From Agelas oroides (lineage: Eukaryota; Porifera; Demospongiae; Agelasida; Agelasidae): 64,000 nucleotides of DNA. The notes below the pieces were generated by a model that ran no database searches, was not told the DNA's origin, and saw only the letters and a list, made by a program, of their open reading frames with translations. The translations under genes were made by a program, and so were the position numbers. The stretch covers positions 15,125,812 through 15,189,811 of the forward strand of contig OX422183.1 of NCBI GenBank assembly GCA_949130485.1, in the 5' to 3' direction. Shown piece after piece: positions 41,901 to 52,839 of the stretch (its first letter is position 1; each line of letters opens with the position of its first letter).

Positions 41901-42366
41901 TCCAACAACGTGCCGAGGAATGTACATGATGCTCAGTACTCGTCGTTGAGCCATAATATTTTTTGTTCAGACTTTTTCAGACCCTAGCAACTTCCGTACC
42001 TTTTGTTTTGCCAATGTTGGCGCGAAATGAAATCAATGTGCACACTGACTGTCGGCGCTGGAGTACTCGCGTTAAAAATACAGTACGTTAATCAACTGCG
42101 GGGCAAACATTACTTATAAAAGCGTAAAATGCAGTTTTATCTTAATAGCTACGACAGTATGTTCAAATTGCTGCACACAGGTGATTATATGAATAGACCT
42201 CAGTAGAACATGTACATTGCACAAAATAAGTCTTGTACACTATAGTGTGCTACCAACCACGCATGCAGGCTCAGCATATAAATTGCTTACATTCTGGTTG
42301 TCCATAGGCTATGACCATCACCAATGAGATGGTAGCAGAGAGCACTAACACTTCTGATACTTTCAT
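35939..42366 (-). CDS. Secreted Calx-beta / ITIH C-terminal-domain protein
   Basis: Exons in order of transcription: 42291-42366, 39322-39477, 39027-39251, 38704-38847, 38249 down to about 38040 or further, 36387-36896, 35939-36222 (TAA). Every internal border is phase 1. Exon 1 is a signal peptide, MKVSEVLVLSATISLVMVIA. Exons 2-3 encode one Calx-beta domain (GGTATADNDYTL, LTLSFANGT, ITVLDDVTLEGTENI). Exons 4-5 encode a second (PMDYEPSPEDAVLTF, EITIVDDNVTEVREEF). The last two exons encode an inter-alpha-trypsin-inhibitor heavy-chain C-terminal-type domain: GGDPHFSIVLPDNHMLCY at its start and CWTTINTGMQGEGLIKGTYH near its end. No vWA or VIT domain was seen. Minimum length is about 534 residues. 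Likely an extracellular matrix or adhesion protein binding calcium through Calx-beta (inference). The end of exon 5 is unresolved; see the Ala/Ser entry. The first intron is 2.8 kb. Confidence 0.82.
36897..37580. other. Intron sequence, no exon assigned
   Basis: Lies between the Ala/Ser-rich frame and the first ITIH-type exon. A possible acceptor near 37504 on the minus strand starts a short open stretch, but no domain is visible. Confidence 0.35.
37674..38030 (-). other. Ala/Ser-rich low-complexity frame after the second Calx-beta domain
   Basis: Directly downstream of KITDGG the frame stays open for about 120 codons of nearly pure Ala with Ser, Glu and Gln (ASAEASAESSAEATASAS style), made of imperfect 18-bp units. 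It is either a coding silk-like linker or intron sequence beginning at a weak GTGGAA donor (position 38039) that would join ITD to EGTSHSHNGS in phase. Ending at the stronger GTACGT donor near 37637 would create a stop at the next known exon, so an additional exon would then be needed. Confidence 0.5.
39988..40150. repeat. 55-bp tandem repeat, three copies, with TTAGGG-like end
   Basis: Units start GTAAGGGCATGGTGCTGAAG at about 39988, 40043 and 40098. The third grades into GGGTTAGGGTTAGGGTAGGG, a short interstitial telomere-like run. Confidence 0.85.
40511..40750. repeat. Two-copy tandem repeat of about 120 bp
   Basis: ATCATACCGTTTCCCACTTA...TATACACCGT(T/C)GAAAAAAGG occurs twice in tandem (about 40516 and 40635), each followed by a GACGACGCC / GACGCCGCG segment. 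Confidence 0.85.
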
Positions 42367-43483
42367 TTCTTTGTCCCAGTCCGTTAAGATAAAGAGAGTG
42401 CATTAGAAGATGTGAAGTCTGCTTTATACACCAGCTAGGAAATCTTTGGACTGCGGCCTCATTGATACCATATTTGGAATGCATTCATCTAGATCTTCAA
42501 ACAATTAAGTGACACACTGATTTACATGCACCAATAAAAGACCTCTTCCAAAAGTCACTAGAGTAAGGATACTTGTAGTGTAAATGCCTTTTCGGTTGTT
42601 CTCTGTATTGAATTTTGTGCATTACATTCCTGATCAAGACATTGTTTTCACCAAAGCTAGCCAGCAAAGATTTTTATTTAGTGTTTACAACACCAAATAT
42701 ATGCATTATGTAGGAATCCAGTATATGTGAGGTATCATAAAAGTATTTACGTGGCAGGTATTTGTAAACAGGAAATGTTAATAAAGTTTCAAGCTTACTA
42801 CAAAATTTATTAATTGCTTTTAGCCATATATGGTGAATTACAAAGAATATGGTTATCGAATCCAGGACACCTGGCTTGTGCAGCCAGTGCTGCCAGTGCT
42901 CTGCCACTGAGCCATGACAACTGGACAGCCGCTAACCTCACAGTGCCCTCTCCGTATATGTACTACATGCCTCAGTTGCACACCACACAGTATATGCCTC
43001 TGTTAGAGGTTGACTGGAAATTTCCTTCATTAGAACAGAGAACCCATGCTGCATGAGTGGTTTAGTAGTTTCAGTAGTGCCCTCACATGCATGTAGCTAG
43101 CTACATACTGGTCATATTGTTTGGAAAATAATATAATTATGCAGTGATTGGTTAGTAAAACTCAAACTTTATGTCACATGCATGACTCAAGTTCTATTAG
43201 CATTAAGGTTTACAGCAATGGTAAGACTCGCAGGTTATTAAAGTCTTTTATTCATCTACAAATGTGCAGGTATATTATTAACTAGTATATATTACCCAGT
43301 GGGTGTTAGTGACACCCACCTTAATTGGCTTAATTAGTTGATTTTGAATTCTATACAGATTATATCTCAAACAATGCACTGACGATGATGATGTATAGTG
43401 TGAACAGTATTTTTCACGGCAGAAAACCTATATTCTAGGAAGCCTAGGAGGGCAGAAGTAGCATGATGTTCCATTAGGTTTTC
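42367..43483. other. Intergenic upstream of the Calx-beta/ITIH gene
   Basis: The promoter of the minus-strand gene should lie near 42370-42500 but shows no clear motif. A tRNA-like SINE head lies at 42838-42925. No gene seen. Confidence 0.4.
42838..42925 (-). repeat. tRNA-derived SINE head
   Basis: On the minus strand GTCATGGCTCAGTGGCAGAG is an A-box-like start, followed by CCTGGATTCGATAACC, a B-box-like element. An insert between them and the lack of an acceptor stem argue against a working tRNA. Confidence 0.65.
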
Positions 43484-43779
43484 ACCCATTGGATGATATA
43501 ATTATGCGTTTTTGTAAAATGGGTGCTCAGAATGCCTAGTGTTGCAAATTAGGGACTGAGTTATGTGATACACAAGGGATAAACTTTCATAACAAAAGCA
43601 GTGTACGTGACTGGTTGATTTTGTAATGGCTAATTGAGTTCTTGCTTGTCTACTATTTCCTGTTTACAAATGCCAGTGACAATCTATTGTCCAAACTGGT
43701 GACATGGTATGTTACAAGTCACAAAAGGTTTTCTTAACAAAAACAAGCGCATGTAGGGATGGAATCCGCAAAAATCAGC

Positions 43780-44703
43780 CAAACAAGATGGGAATGACAC
43801 CACAATACTTTCACAACATCCCTACATCTTGTGCCATTTTGCCGACTATGCTTTGTGTTTGTTTGTGTGCATAATAATAATTAGCAGACGTTGACGTTGT
43901 CGATCGATCAATCGATTATTGTACTGTCTTGCAATTTTTGGACGCAGGATACTTGGTTTGCGTTTCCTGAACTTGCTTTTTCGCGCGTATGGCTGGTTGT
44001 ACATAGTACTTATGGACCTCGCGCTAGCGCACTGTAGACGTGCTTTTGAGAGTTGTGGCAGGGGGCGTGACCTCAAATTTTTCGCGCGCGCTTACTGTAT
44101 ATACTATAGCCCCCCACCCCCACTCTCAATTTGCTTCCGACGCCTATGGAGTGAGCAGTGCTGAGTTCCTTGGTGATGTGTAGCTAGTTATACAGTAGAT
44201 GTGAATAGGCTAATTGGCATTTAGAAAGTTTTGTAGTGTGCGGAGCTGGAAAAATGGCACAAGATATAGGGATGTTGTAGCCTCGTTCCCAGGCCTCCCT
44301 CCCCCGTTTTTTTTTTTTTGCTCTTCGGTTTGCGTTGCGTTCAGTATAATGTACGGAAAGGGATGAGTGGCGAAAAACGGGTATCCTGCTGTGTGTCTTC
44401 ACTGTCTTGGCTTGGTAAAACTCTCTGTCCTCCCGACTGTCTCATGAAGAGCGACAAAAAAATCGCCTTCGTGCGCTGCCATCTTTCGACTTGCGTGCGT
44501 GTGGGCGAAGTTGTTTGTGGTTTACATGACGCCCACCTTAATAATTTGCCCTACCGTGACGTCACTCACGTGAGAAAATGTACCAGGCCTCTCCCGCTTT
44601 TCCGTACTGCAAGGGAACTGCAAGCGACGGAAAGCTGGGCGAGGCCTGGGAACGAGGCTAGGGATGTTGTGAAAGTATTGTGGTGTCATTCCCATCTTGT
44701 TTG
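43780..44703. mobile_element. Inverted-repeat element with 61-bp arms, split by a MITE
   Basis: The left arm 43780-43840 (CAAACAAGATGGGAATGACA onward) pairs with the right arm once 44278-44660 and one copy of GGGATGTTG are removed. The interior (43841-44250) is GC-rich and not coding. Confidence 0.85.
44278..44660. mobile_element. MULE-like MITE with 9-bp target duplication
   Basis: 383 bp, ends TAGCCTCGTTCCCAGGC and GCCTGGGAACGAGGCTA, flanked by GGGATGTTG on both sides (44269-44277 and 44661-44669). It interrupts the right arm of the older inverted-repeat element. The ends are perfect, so it is a fairly young copy. Its open frames are not recognised. Confidence 0.93.
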
Positions 44704-47700
44704 TAGTTAACAACTTGACATTAGATTAGTGCTGTTACTCGCAGTACTAGCCTCTGCTTAGCCTTCCCCGCCACCGTACAGCAAATAAAGCTCTAAAAAC
44801 ATTGCCACGTTGTGCTCAACAGCCTGACTACACATACCACGCCTACCGGAAATACACCGGAAGCCCCCGAGTTAGGGACACCTAGCTCGCTATAGGGGAC
44901 AAAATGCTGGTTCCCAATGGTGTCCGTTATAGAGGGTTCCACTGTAGTTCTATATTTAGTCAATGGAGTTGAAGACGGAATTCAAAAATTTTAGCTATAA
45001 CATAATCATAAATCATAACGTAGTGGCTAACTGAGCTCCTGTTTAATCCTGCCTAACTTTGTTACTGTTTGAAAATTGTGTTTAGAAATGTCTAGCTACC
45101 ATTGTTTGTGAGAGTTTATTACCAGTAACAATGATAGGATAGATGCATAAGTAAGGATGTAATTGTTGTGCATGGATGTTTGGCCATAGGTCATCAGAGA
45201 TTAGACTGACCTACAAGTAACAACTAATTTGGTACACAATAAAATGGAAGCATACATTACAATTTACAAAAATTGTGTACTTGACCATAGCCTGGGCCAC
45301 CCGCCACAAGTGCTTGTTAACATGGCGGGGGAAGTCACTCGGTGGAGGTTACGAAAACATAAACCTGGGTTACAGTCAGGACCAGTGTTGCTCCTAGTTT
45401 CAGGGTTAGGGTTTGGTTTAGGGCAATCTTGTGTTGCCTAATTTTAAAAATGGGTTGTAGTAGCTTATTAATATATTCATGAGCCAAAATTGCCACTGGA
45501 TGGATGCATCTACATGCTCACTGTAGGTAGCGTCCTAACCACCAATGTATCTCAAATCATTCTGTGCCAGCTTTTGTTCAGAGCTACTCCCAAAGTCAGG
45601 CTAGACTCATGTTTGTCACTACTCCTGGAATGGACAACTTTGACTGCACCAAAATGAATGCACATTTCACAGCTTGTCTACGGGAGGGGCTCATTCACGA
45701 GTGCAAGCAAGCATTACTAGCCCCACCTCTCCCCCTTATGTCGCTAAACAACTCACGGCTCTGTTCCACACACAAACACCGTTCAGCTTTCCTGTCAATG
45801 GCAACGTAGTACCAACGGTATATTGCGCATTCTACTAGTTAAAGCCCAGCCCAGCACTCGAAGCACCGGGCCACGATCACCTACTAGGCTTGGCATACGA
45901 TCGCAAGACCTGGGCCTGCCCAATGAGTACAGTCTTGGCCACTGTGGCCTTTCTGCTGCTTCTAGACACAAGCTTGCTTTCACAAGCAGGCACTTCACAC
46001 TACTCACAGCTACTGACACTACAGCACTCTACTAAACTCCTTCTTTTTGTTTTTTTTCTCTTTTTTTTTATAAGTCGATCTAAGCTTATCTTCAAAGTTC
46101 CGACCACCACATGAAGGGTACCGCCAGGCCACATCTTAACTAACTTAATTATAAACTGATTATTGGATGCCAATGCCGACAAGAAATGGGGAAAATCCCC
46201 AATTTTACGGACAGTGAATGGTTTGAGACTCCTAAAACGGACTGTGCGCTAAAAATTTTACCAAGACAAAGAGTTCTATGGGCTTGGATTCCTGGTTTGT
46301 CGACCTTGAAAATGCAGGGTTACCTGCCACCTTAAATGAATGTATCTACTTGTAGCAGGTCACCTTATTTGCAAATTAAGGTAAGGCATGAACTTTGAAC
46401 AGGTTCTTGTGACAGGAACAATTAATCAAGTTATAAACTCAATACAACTTGCTTTTTAGTTACATGAAATGGAGTGTGTATATCACAGTGTTCTGATGCG
46501 CATATTTGTGTATCATGTCACTTGGAGACTGACAATATCTTGACTGCAAATGTACTAGCCTCGCTCCCAGGCTCTCGTGCATGGGTGGAGCCTGGGAACA
46601 AGGCTGCATACATACTTGAAAGTCAGCAGTTGGACTCTAACTTGTAGAAAAGGCAGAAGGGGTGTGTATTGGACAGAAAAGGATTGATGCATGCACTTCA
46701 TCTCTTTCTGAGGTTCATACCCTGGCCTGGGATGCTTGTAGCTAGGGTTAAAAAACTGGAAGTGAGGCTAACTGCACCCAAAGTAAAAGAATTGAGTCCA
46801 AGTGGACAGCCTAAGCCTGTCCTGCTCATAAAAACTTTGTGCTGAAGCTAGCTAGCTACCAATCACTTGTACTCTGTCAGATAGGTGTGCAGGTGCAGTT
46901 AGAAATAAGAATTTTACCTCAAACTTGACAACACAGTGCCTATATAATTATATCTCAGCCAAAACAGTGTACTGATGATGACGATGTACAGCGTGAATGC
47001 TATCTTGTACCTCATTGTACAGGTTCAGGTGAGGAACTGACATACTTTGTAGGAAGCACAGGAAGTAGCAGAAGAAGCACAATATTTACTGTTCCAAATT
47101 TTACCCTAAGTTACAGAGAAGCAGTTACTAGCTAAGTGCTAACTTAGCAACCACCATTAGGGATCTTTTTATGTGCTTGGTTTTTTTCCATATGCCCAAT
47201 CAAATTAGGTTTTGCTGCAATGTTTGATAAAGATACCAGTATTGTCACTACAAATTCTAAACTACCACTTCACATGTATAGGTGCATGTATACCTTGTTT
47301 TGTGGTCAGTGCATGGTCATGTGAGAGAATGAAGATAATGCTAGGCATCTTTCATTATACTCAAAGTTCCATATCTTGTACTACCATTCATGGGAATGCT
47401 CTGTTCATAATAAGTTTATGACTCAAAATTAATGTGCTTTGAAGTTTGCATATGCACAATGACCTTCTCATTCTTGTATAGCTGAACAATATGGCAGCAC
47501 AAATGACATACACTAAAAAGTTGCTTTGCTGTGAATAGCTGCTTGTTGAGTTACAGCAGCATGATCATCCCAACCATTCATGCAATTGTTAGAGAGAACA
47601 GCTATGAAATATTGTCTATAGTGCACTCTTAGTTGATCGAGTTCATCGTGTTTTGCTGTACTGGCCAAATTTTGGCCTACTGCTATTGTGGTATGGTAGC

Positions 47701-48436
47701 TATATGAAGGAAAGTAATCATAAAATCACATCATACGTAAAAAGCTCTCAACTTTACAAGGCTGCAGTCTATTGTCACTTGTACCTTGATACTCAGTACT
47801 ATGTACTATCTGTACCCTCTTGATTGTCATTAGATTCACAAAAATGCCTTATTGAGAACATTAGCTACCTCCTAATACCTAATGGTAATTGGACACCATG
47901 TAACCCTAACCCTTAAACATATATTACTGCAGTGCCAGTATGTTTATAATGACTCGACCACATTCACCAAATGTTTTACTTGCATGCCTTGGAAGAGCTT
48001 CTACTGACCTTTTGGATAAGGCCAGTCACCTGACTGCATTTTGTGCATGAGATAGCATTCCCCATCTCCCGGTCACCCCAGCATAGCTGATGAGGCCTGG
48101 TACGTATTGTCCGAAATGCATCCTGCCCATTGGGTGACATTACATAATATCTAGGCCTATTTTTTTTAGAGAGGTTTGTTGATTGTTCATGAATGAGAAA
48201 CAATTGAGATCTTCATGTCTGCTTGAATTTGTACAAACGATATGTAGAAGGAACATTGTAAACTGCCTGTACCATTTCAGGTATACCTCTTATATACATG
48301 CAGTACTTCTGAATACCTAACACTTCCAGAATATGTACCAGGATATGTATACCTAGGTATGATGTCTGATATTAATCTTATCTGGGTATTGTACCTGGCT
48401 GCATGTGTCTACTCTCCTCAAGAAGGAAGACAAACC
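44704..48436. other. Intergenic; parent sequence of part of the segmental duplicate
   Basis: Contains the GAGGGTTCCACTGTA repeat end (to about 44946), blocks duplicated at 33.9-34.35 kb, and a short MULE-type end pair at 46556-46607. An unrecognised stretch follows at 46608-48436. No gene supported. Confidence 0.45.
46556..46607. repeat. Collapsed MULE-like MITE (ends only)
   Basis: TAGCCTCGCTCCCAGGCTC is followed at once by its mate GAGCCTGGGAACAAGGCTG. It is an inner-deletion remnant of the TAGCCTCG family. Confidence 0.7.
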
Positions 48437-51400
48437 ATGAAGTTGTTACCTCTGCTAGCAGTCCTGCTTCCCTTAGTTTATGGTAGGTCTGTGTGTAGAA
48501 TTAGGTAGACTACAGTAGTCATGATTTAGTGGCCTTGAGACCATAGTTTTAGCCTTGTTATCAGGCCAGTAGATGTACATGTAGAAGTAGAGAAATAAGG
48601 CTTGTAGCTATATGTGGTAAGTAGTATTATATAGGATGTGTATGTTATATCTTCTAATATAAACTTAGGTGTAGTGCATGAACTAATTTGGCAACAGTCG
48701 TAAATCTCAATGCCATCATAAGTATATATCAGTAGTTACAGGAAATAAAATGGACACTGCAGGTATTTAAATGTGAGGCATCAATTGCTACATCATTCAA
48801 TCCTGTAGGAGATAGCTACTATTGAGCTGATTTGTAGTACCAGACGTCAACTTTGATAGCAAGTCCAAAGGTTTAATCAGTCTTTAGTGAAACTGACAAC
48901 TCAAGAATTCTAATTGGTTGATATTGTTTGTGATTCTTTTTACCTCTGATGATTTCACAGGCCAGCCAATAACACTACCTGCTGGTAATGTTCAAGAAGC
49001 TGTCAATATTACTATTAATGTAACTGAGGGTGAGAATGTGACATTCATGTGTGAGATAATACCGGGTGTCTCACTAACCCTCAATGTTCGTCTTCCTGGT
49101 GGCCCCTTTGTGGCAGCCTTACCAGGTTTGAGGCCACCCAATTTGAGGGTGGATGGTGGACAGACATTTACATTTCTCAATGCTCAGCAATGGGATAATG
49201 GGATAGCATTCCAGTGTCGTGGTGATGGGAGAAATGCAACTGATATTGGTGTCATCTCTGTGCAGTGTAAGTTGTGTAATGAAGTCATGTGTACTGAGAT
49301 GACTGCTATGTCACAGCTCCTTTCATGCATGTGTACCAGAGGAAGTTGAACACCTAGCTATTTATTGGTTAGTGCTGGATCTATACGTGTGTAAAGGAGA
49401 ATTTTTCATCATCATCTTTATACATGTTGACACAACCTTGTGTCATTTGAAGTTAAAGTGTGAAGTTAAAACAGTTAAAGTTGATAGCAAATCATTAAGC
49501 ACTTTATACTCTGAAAACTAAAGCCCATAAATATGCATCCATTCCAGGTGCTGCTAACATTGAAGTAATTTCCCTTAATCATTGTATACACATTCGGTGC
49601 TGCATAGTACATATATATATAGGATGACACAAAAGCTCCTAAAGACCAGCCTATAAGTGACTTCTCTACCAGCAATAAACATGGGATACCGGTAGTTGGG
49701 TTACATCTGCAACACTTTATGTACATAATACTGCATACAATTGTGGTCAGGACTGCTGACACTGTCAACTAGTCTATATGTTGTAGTGTAGCTGCATGGT
49801 TGGATAGAAGGACAGCAAGCTAACAGGAAGTTAACTTGCTCTGTGCTACCATATCAATCACTTTCATGCAGCGAAAGCTAAGACAGTATAGGTATCTCAA
49901 AGACACCTTCAATCGAACATATAATCCGTCTTATTGCTGTTCTCAGGCTTTCTGATTTTTCCCCAAAATTGGCCAGTATACCTTGTTTGTTACTAAGGGT
50001 GTCTTCATTACCTGGGTTGCACTGTATGCTGTAGACCCTTCTCTTTGTCCTAGAGCTAGATCATTTTGGTAGCTCGGGATCATACTTGGATTGCATGTGA
50101 TGCAGTGCATGTTTCAAAATTGTATGTAATCTGCAATCATGTGGTTGCATATAAAGATCTTCTTTCACCCACCTGCATATATGCAGTCCCTCCGGATTTT
50201 GTGACAAGTACAAGTAGCCTCCGGTGCCATGGCTCTGAGTGTGCCATCCTGACTGGTGCAACTGGATACCTTGAGTGCTCTGCTACTGGTGTGCCAACTC
50301 CCACTGTGACTCTAACTAATGTCACAGCAGTCTCTGACAATGTCATGGTCAGTGGCACCCGGGTCACTATTACCAATGCAGTGGCAGGGAATGTCGCAAA
50401 CTTCACTTGCAATGCATCTAACATTGTAAGCTCCACTGTACAGACATACCAACTCTGGGTTGGAGGTAAGTAGTTAAAACTGAATTCTGATAGTGAGGTA
50501 ATAGCTACTTGGATATTATTATTAAGGTCAGTACTATGATTTTTGATAATAGAGGTAGAAAGGATGTACAGCTGGTTGGAATATGCAACATCTTCATTTC
50601 TGTGCACGTGTATGGGACAGCTCTGTTCATGGTAGCTAGCTTTGTTCTTATTGCAATCAATTTTCAAGCATTAAGAAAATTTGTTCAACCATTTACAGGA
50701 GTGCCAACTTTCAATAGCTCTATGCTCACTGAGAGTGACGACAATGTGACAATAACATGGGTCTTCAATGAGAATGGGGTGCCATTTATTTCATCTAACG
50801 TCAGCACCAATTGTGAGACTAGTACAGGAATATCGTCTGTCTATTCTTCCATGACGGGTACCCAGGTGATCAAATTCACACAGAGGCCACCACCAGATAC
50901 CATGTGCACAGTCACTGTACATGTAGCCAACCTACTGGGCAGTATTGATCGGCAATACTTCTTCACAGTCCCAGAAAGTAAGTGCAAAATATAAGAAGCA
51001 CCATGCATATCACTCAGGCCTATTAGCACAGACCAGTCAAAACATGGCCATCAAGTTTAATTCAGCTGTGTGTTAGTCTAGTCAGTCTTGGTCTTTCAGT
51101 TACAAGAGCATCACGTGTCTGAACAACTGCATAAGCACCATATCAATTGTAATGCAAAACTCATTATCACAAGGATCAGTAACTGTAACAACTCTGCATT
51201 AACTGTACGCAATATTGTTAGGTACGTGTATCAGTTGTTATAATGATGTCAGCTATCAATAGCACTTCATTGTCTCTCGTCATAAACAGCCACAGCAACT
51301 ATGATGACTACTACATCCAGAGGATCAGGTAAGTCAAATGACCTTTAATCAATCAAATCTGTTGATTGAGGTCACATGATAATACAATACCATTACACAT

Positions 51401-52839
51401 TCATAACCTTGTTCCTAGCCTTCATCCAAGCTTTTGTCACTACATGGAACAGTGATGTGTATAGAATTTCCGAAGAGAGTGGGGAATATTGATTAATGTG
51501 CTAAGTATTCCTATCCTTCTCGACTGTAAGTACCAGTTACTTACTATATGAGTACGAGAAACATGAATGTCCCAGATACATGCAGCTTTTGTGATTTGGG
51601 CACTTGTCTTCAACTGCTGCATGGGCGTTACGTACCATACTGCAAAATAAGTACAAGCATGGTATGCCACCATATGCTGAATTTCATGCTACATATAACA
51701 ATGACACTGTTTCATTTCTTTTCCTTTTCTCATAAACAGTCATAGCAACAATGTCTAATGAAACAGGTGAGCAGTGTATAATTTTATGGTTCCATGATTT
51801 TTGACTGAAGATTTATCAGTTTGGGGGCAACATGACAGTACAGTGAACATTTGAACATGACAGTACAGTGAACATTTGAACAACATGACAGTACAGTGAA
51901 CATTTGAACAACATGACAGTACAGTGAACATTCGAACAACATGAGAGTACAGTGAACATTTGAACAACATGACAGTACAGTGAACATTCGAACAACATGA
52001 CAGTACAGTGAACATTTGAACAACATGACAGTACAGTGAACATTTGAACAACATGACAGTACAGTGAACATTCGAACAACATGACAGTACAGTGAACATT
52101 CGAACAACATGACAGTACAGTGAACATTTGAACAACATGACAGTACAGTGAACATTTGAACAACATGACAGTACAGTGAACATTTGAACAACATGACAGT
52201 ACAGTGAACATTCGATGTACTTACGTAGGTACATGTAAACATGGTTCTTTGTGTTCATAACTGGTTTCTCTTATCTTGAACAGTTACAACAGTAATGTCA
52301 ATAACATCTGGAGCAGCAGGTAGGTCACATCATCTCGAACCAATCAGATTGTCAGTTTTAGTCATATGTGACAGTATGTTTTGCAAGTATACCTAAACAT
52401 TGCTTGTGCACTATAAAGTGGTGCATATGTTAGTCATTGTGTCCCAGCTAGGAATGGCCAATTACTATTGCCAATAAACATGTTTGGAATTGTATTGTCA
52501 ACTTTTTCAACATTGGGATTATTGTAATGGCTACCGTAAATCATTGTGGTAATCGGATTAGTACTGACATTTCTATGTTTACTGCATAGCTTGTAACATT
52601 CATTCTCGTTTCGGGATTATTCAATGAACTTTGAACTCTGGAGTGCTAAAGCTACAATGCAATTTTTTGCAGGTCAGTGGGAGCATCTTGGGGAGCAGTT
52701 TAGATCGACTTGTAACAATACTATTAATTAAAATGCTAACAATTAAGTTGGAATATGCTGTTTACTTTCTGCAGCCTTTTCTGCAACTATCTTCAGTATT
52801 CCACTGCTCATGGTGACAAGCTCTTTAAGCTACTTTTAG
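48437..52839 (+). CDS. Ig-like cell-surface protein with Thr/Ser stalk and hydrophobic C-terminus
   Basis: Exons: 48437-48482 (signal peptide MKLLPLLAVLLPLVY), 48961-49266, 50187-50465, 50699-50977, 51290-51328, 51740-51766, 52284-52319, 52775-52839 (TAG). Every border is phase 1, the typical arrangement of shuffled Ig exons. Exon 2 has VTFMCEI and FQCRGDG, a V/I-type Ig fold. Exon 3 has ATGYLECSATG and NVANFTCNAS, a clear I-set-like domain. Exon 4 has VTITWVFNENG and MCTVTVHV, a more divergent Ig/FN-like domain with Trp kept. Three tiny Thr/Ser-rich exons form a stalk. The last exon encodes FSATIFSIPLLMVTSSLSYF and stops, fitting a GPI-anchor signal better than a receptor with a cytosolic tail. 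About 358 residues. Probably adhesion or self-recognition at the cell surface (inference). An alternative end at the GCAG near 52672 would give a short polar tail instead. Confidence 0.82.
49267..50186. other. Intron of the Ig-like gene
   Basis: No exon seen. Its 3' part (about 49930-50178) is the parent of 34390-34620 in the segmental duplicate. Confidence 0.5.
51829..52215. repeat. 28-bp minisatellite, about 14 copies
   Basis: Unit CATGACAGTACAGTGAACAT plus T(T/C)GAACAA, period 28, very homogeneous; the first unit is 3 bases shorter. It lies in the intron between the second and third stalk exons. Because 28 is not a multiple of 3, all three minus frames stay open and give false proteins. 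Confidence 0.97.

Larger units (their letters stand above)
39478..42290. other. First intron of the Calx-beta/ITIH gene
   Basis: 2.8 kb without a recognised exon. Contains two tandem repeats (listed separately), a copy of the TATAAATCAGCATTT block at 40914-40985, and GGGCCGTAGCCATCGGGTTTG at 40988, which resembles a decayed hAT MITE end. The GC-rich stretch near 41000-41650 has several open frames but no recognisable protein. Confidence 0.45.

Noticed and set aside
42838-42925. tRNA gene on the minus strand
   Set aside because: A- and B-box-like motifs are present but there is no acceptor stem and the spacing is too long; related heads elsewhere indicate a SINE.
51755-52258. Three overlapping Cys-rich minus-strand proteins (NVHCTVMLFKCSLYCHVV repeats)
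   Set aside because: They are translations of the 28-bp minisatellite; a 28-bp period cycles through all three frames, giving a false 28-residue repeat.
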